A stretch of 64,000 nt of DNA, from positions 434,001 through 498,000 of the forward strand of contig JAGKQI010000090.1 of the NCBI GenBank assembly GCA_018806915.1. Reading direction: 5' to 3'. Within the stretch, counting starts at the first letter, position 1. Each line of letters begins with the position of its first letter. The DNA comes from Phytophthora colocasiae (lineage: Eukaryota > Oomycota > Peronosporomycetes > Peronosporales > Peronosporaceae). The translations under genes were made by a program, and so were the position numbers. A model generated the notes under the pieces. It was given only the letters and a program-made list of their open reading frames with translations. It was not told the origin of the DNA and searched no databases. Below, one piece after another: positions 63,816 to 64,000 of the stretch.

Positions 63816-64000
63816 ATGGACAGAAGATCGCTTTCCCGCGAGTTGGTGCGCGCGCGAATCGAAGAGCTCGGAGAAATGAAAAACACCGTCGAGAAGATTG
63901 GTTCAAGTCTGGAGAGCATTTTGCGCCTTCAGGTCCAGCTGTTGTCCCGGATTGCAGAGAACGAGGAAACCATTTATGCTTTGGCTTCCGAGCTAGAAAA
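63816..64000 (+). CDS. Start of a coiled-coil protein gene (runs off the window)
   Basis: ATG 63816 opens a frame of 61 codons still open at the window end. The product MDRRSLSRELVRARIEELG... is strongly helical with heptad spacing (TVEKIGSSLESILRLQVQLLSRIAENEETIYALASELE). No family can be named from this part. Confidence 0.55.
   Translation, partial: MDRRSLSRELVRARIEELGEMKNTVEKIGSSLESILRLQVQLLSRIAENEETIYALASELE

Overview
The window looks like a piece of a Phytophthora-type oomycete nuclear genome. The evidence is a set of short (45-75 bp) GT-AG introns, oomycete Inr/FPR-like core promoters, an RXLR-EER secreted effector gene, a flagellar (zoospore) IFT gene, and a mix of oomycete-typical transposons (Ty1/copia, Ty3/gypsy, piggyBac, mariner, hAT, Crypton, LINE). 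I cannot name the species. There are few host genes and much mobile DNA, as in the gene-sparse part of such genomes.

Layout. 1-6.5 kb: a scrambled glutaredoxin-2 (Grx2) relic, then two intact genes on the minus strand, RRP7 (rRNA processing) and MPS1/TTK (spindle checkpoint kinase, 8 exons). 6.8-17 kb: decayed gypsy-like retroelement pieces, including an antisense multi-membrane-span ORF and a 3.3 kb domain packed with perfect hairpins (13757-17016). 17-20.5 kb: almost no coding sequence, then a LINE relic with a 73-bp palindrome. 20.56-24.75 kb: a segmental duplication of the MPS1 locus; the copy has lost its TPR domain, is frameshifted, and is followed by a fold-back mariner-like element. 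24.9-29.8 kb: an otherwise intact Grx2 gene split by a young copia element with a 5-bp target duplication. 30.4-34.2 kb: an aquaglyceroporin and IFT70/TTC30. 34.5-35 kb: an RXLR effector whose 3' end runs into an antisense Grx2 fragment.

35.93-44.57 kb: an 8.6 kb piggyBac-type element with TTAA on both sides. It holds a frameshifted piggyBac transposase with an array of symmetric phase-1 exons, broken fragments of an aldo/keto reductase, a START-family gene and a sugar transporter, and one long uninterrupted gene for a Myb/SANT plus DOT1-like methyltransferase next to the right terminus. This gene-capturing transposon is my best candidate for an undescribed system.

45.6-61.9 kb: four more aquaglyceroporin genes in one direction. 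One is split by a second young copia element, one by an 842-bp mariner derivative, and two are intact, with a hAT relic and a Crypton (tyrosine-recombinase element) between them. The last 2 kb hold little, except the first 61 codons of a coiled-coil gene that runs off the window.

The host genes do not form a pathway; they share only the locus. The coherent themes are a five-member MIP channel cluster and repeated Grx2 and MPS1 copies being broken up by transposons.
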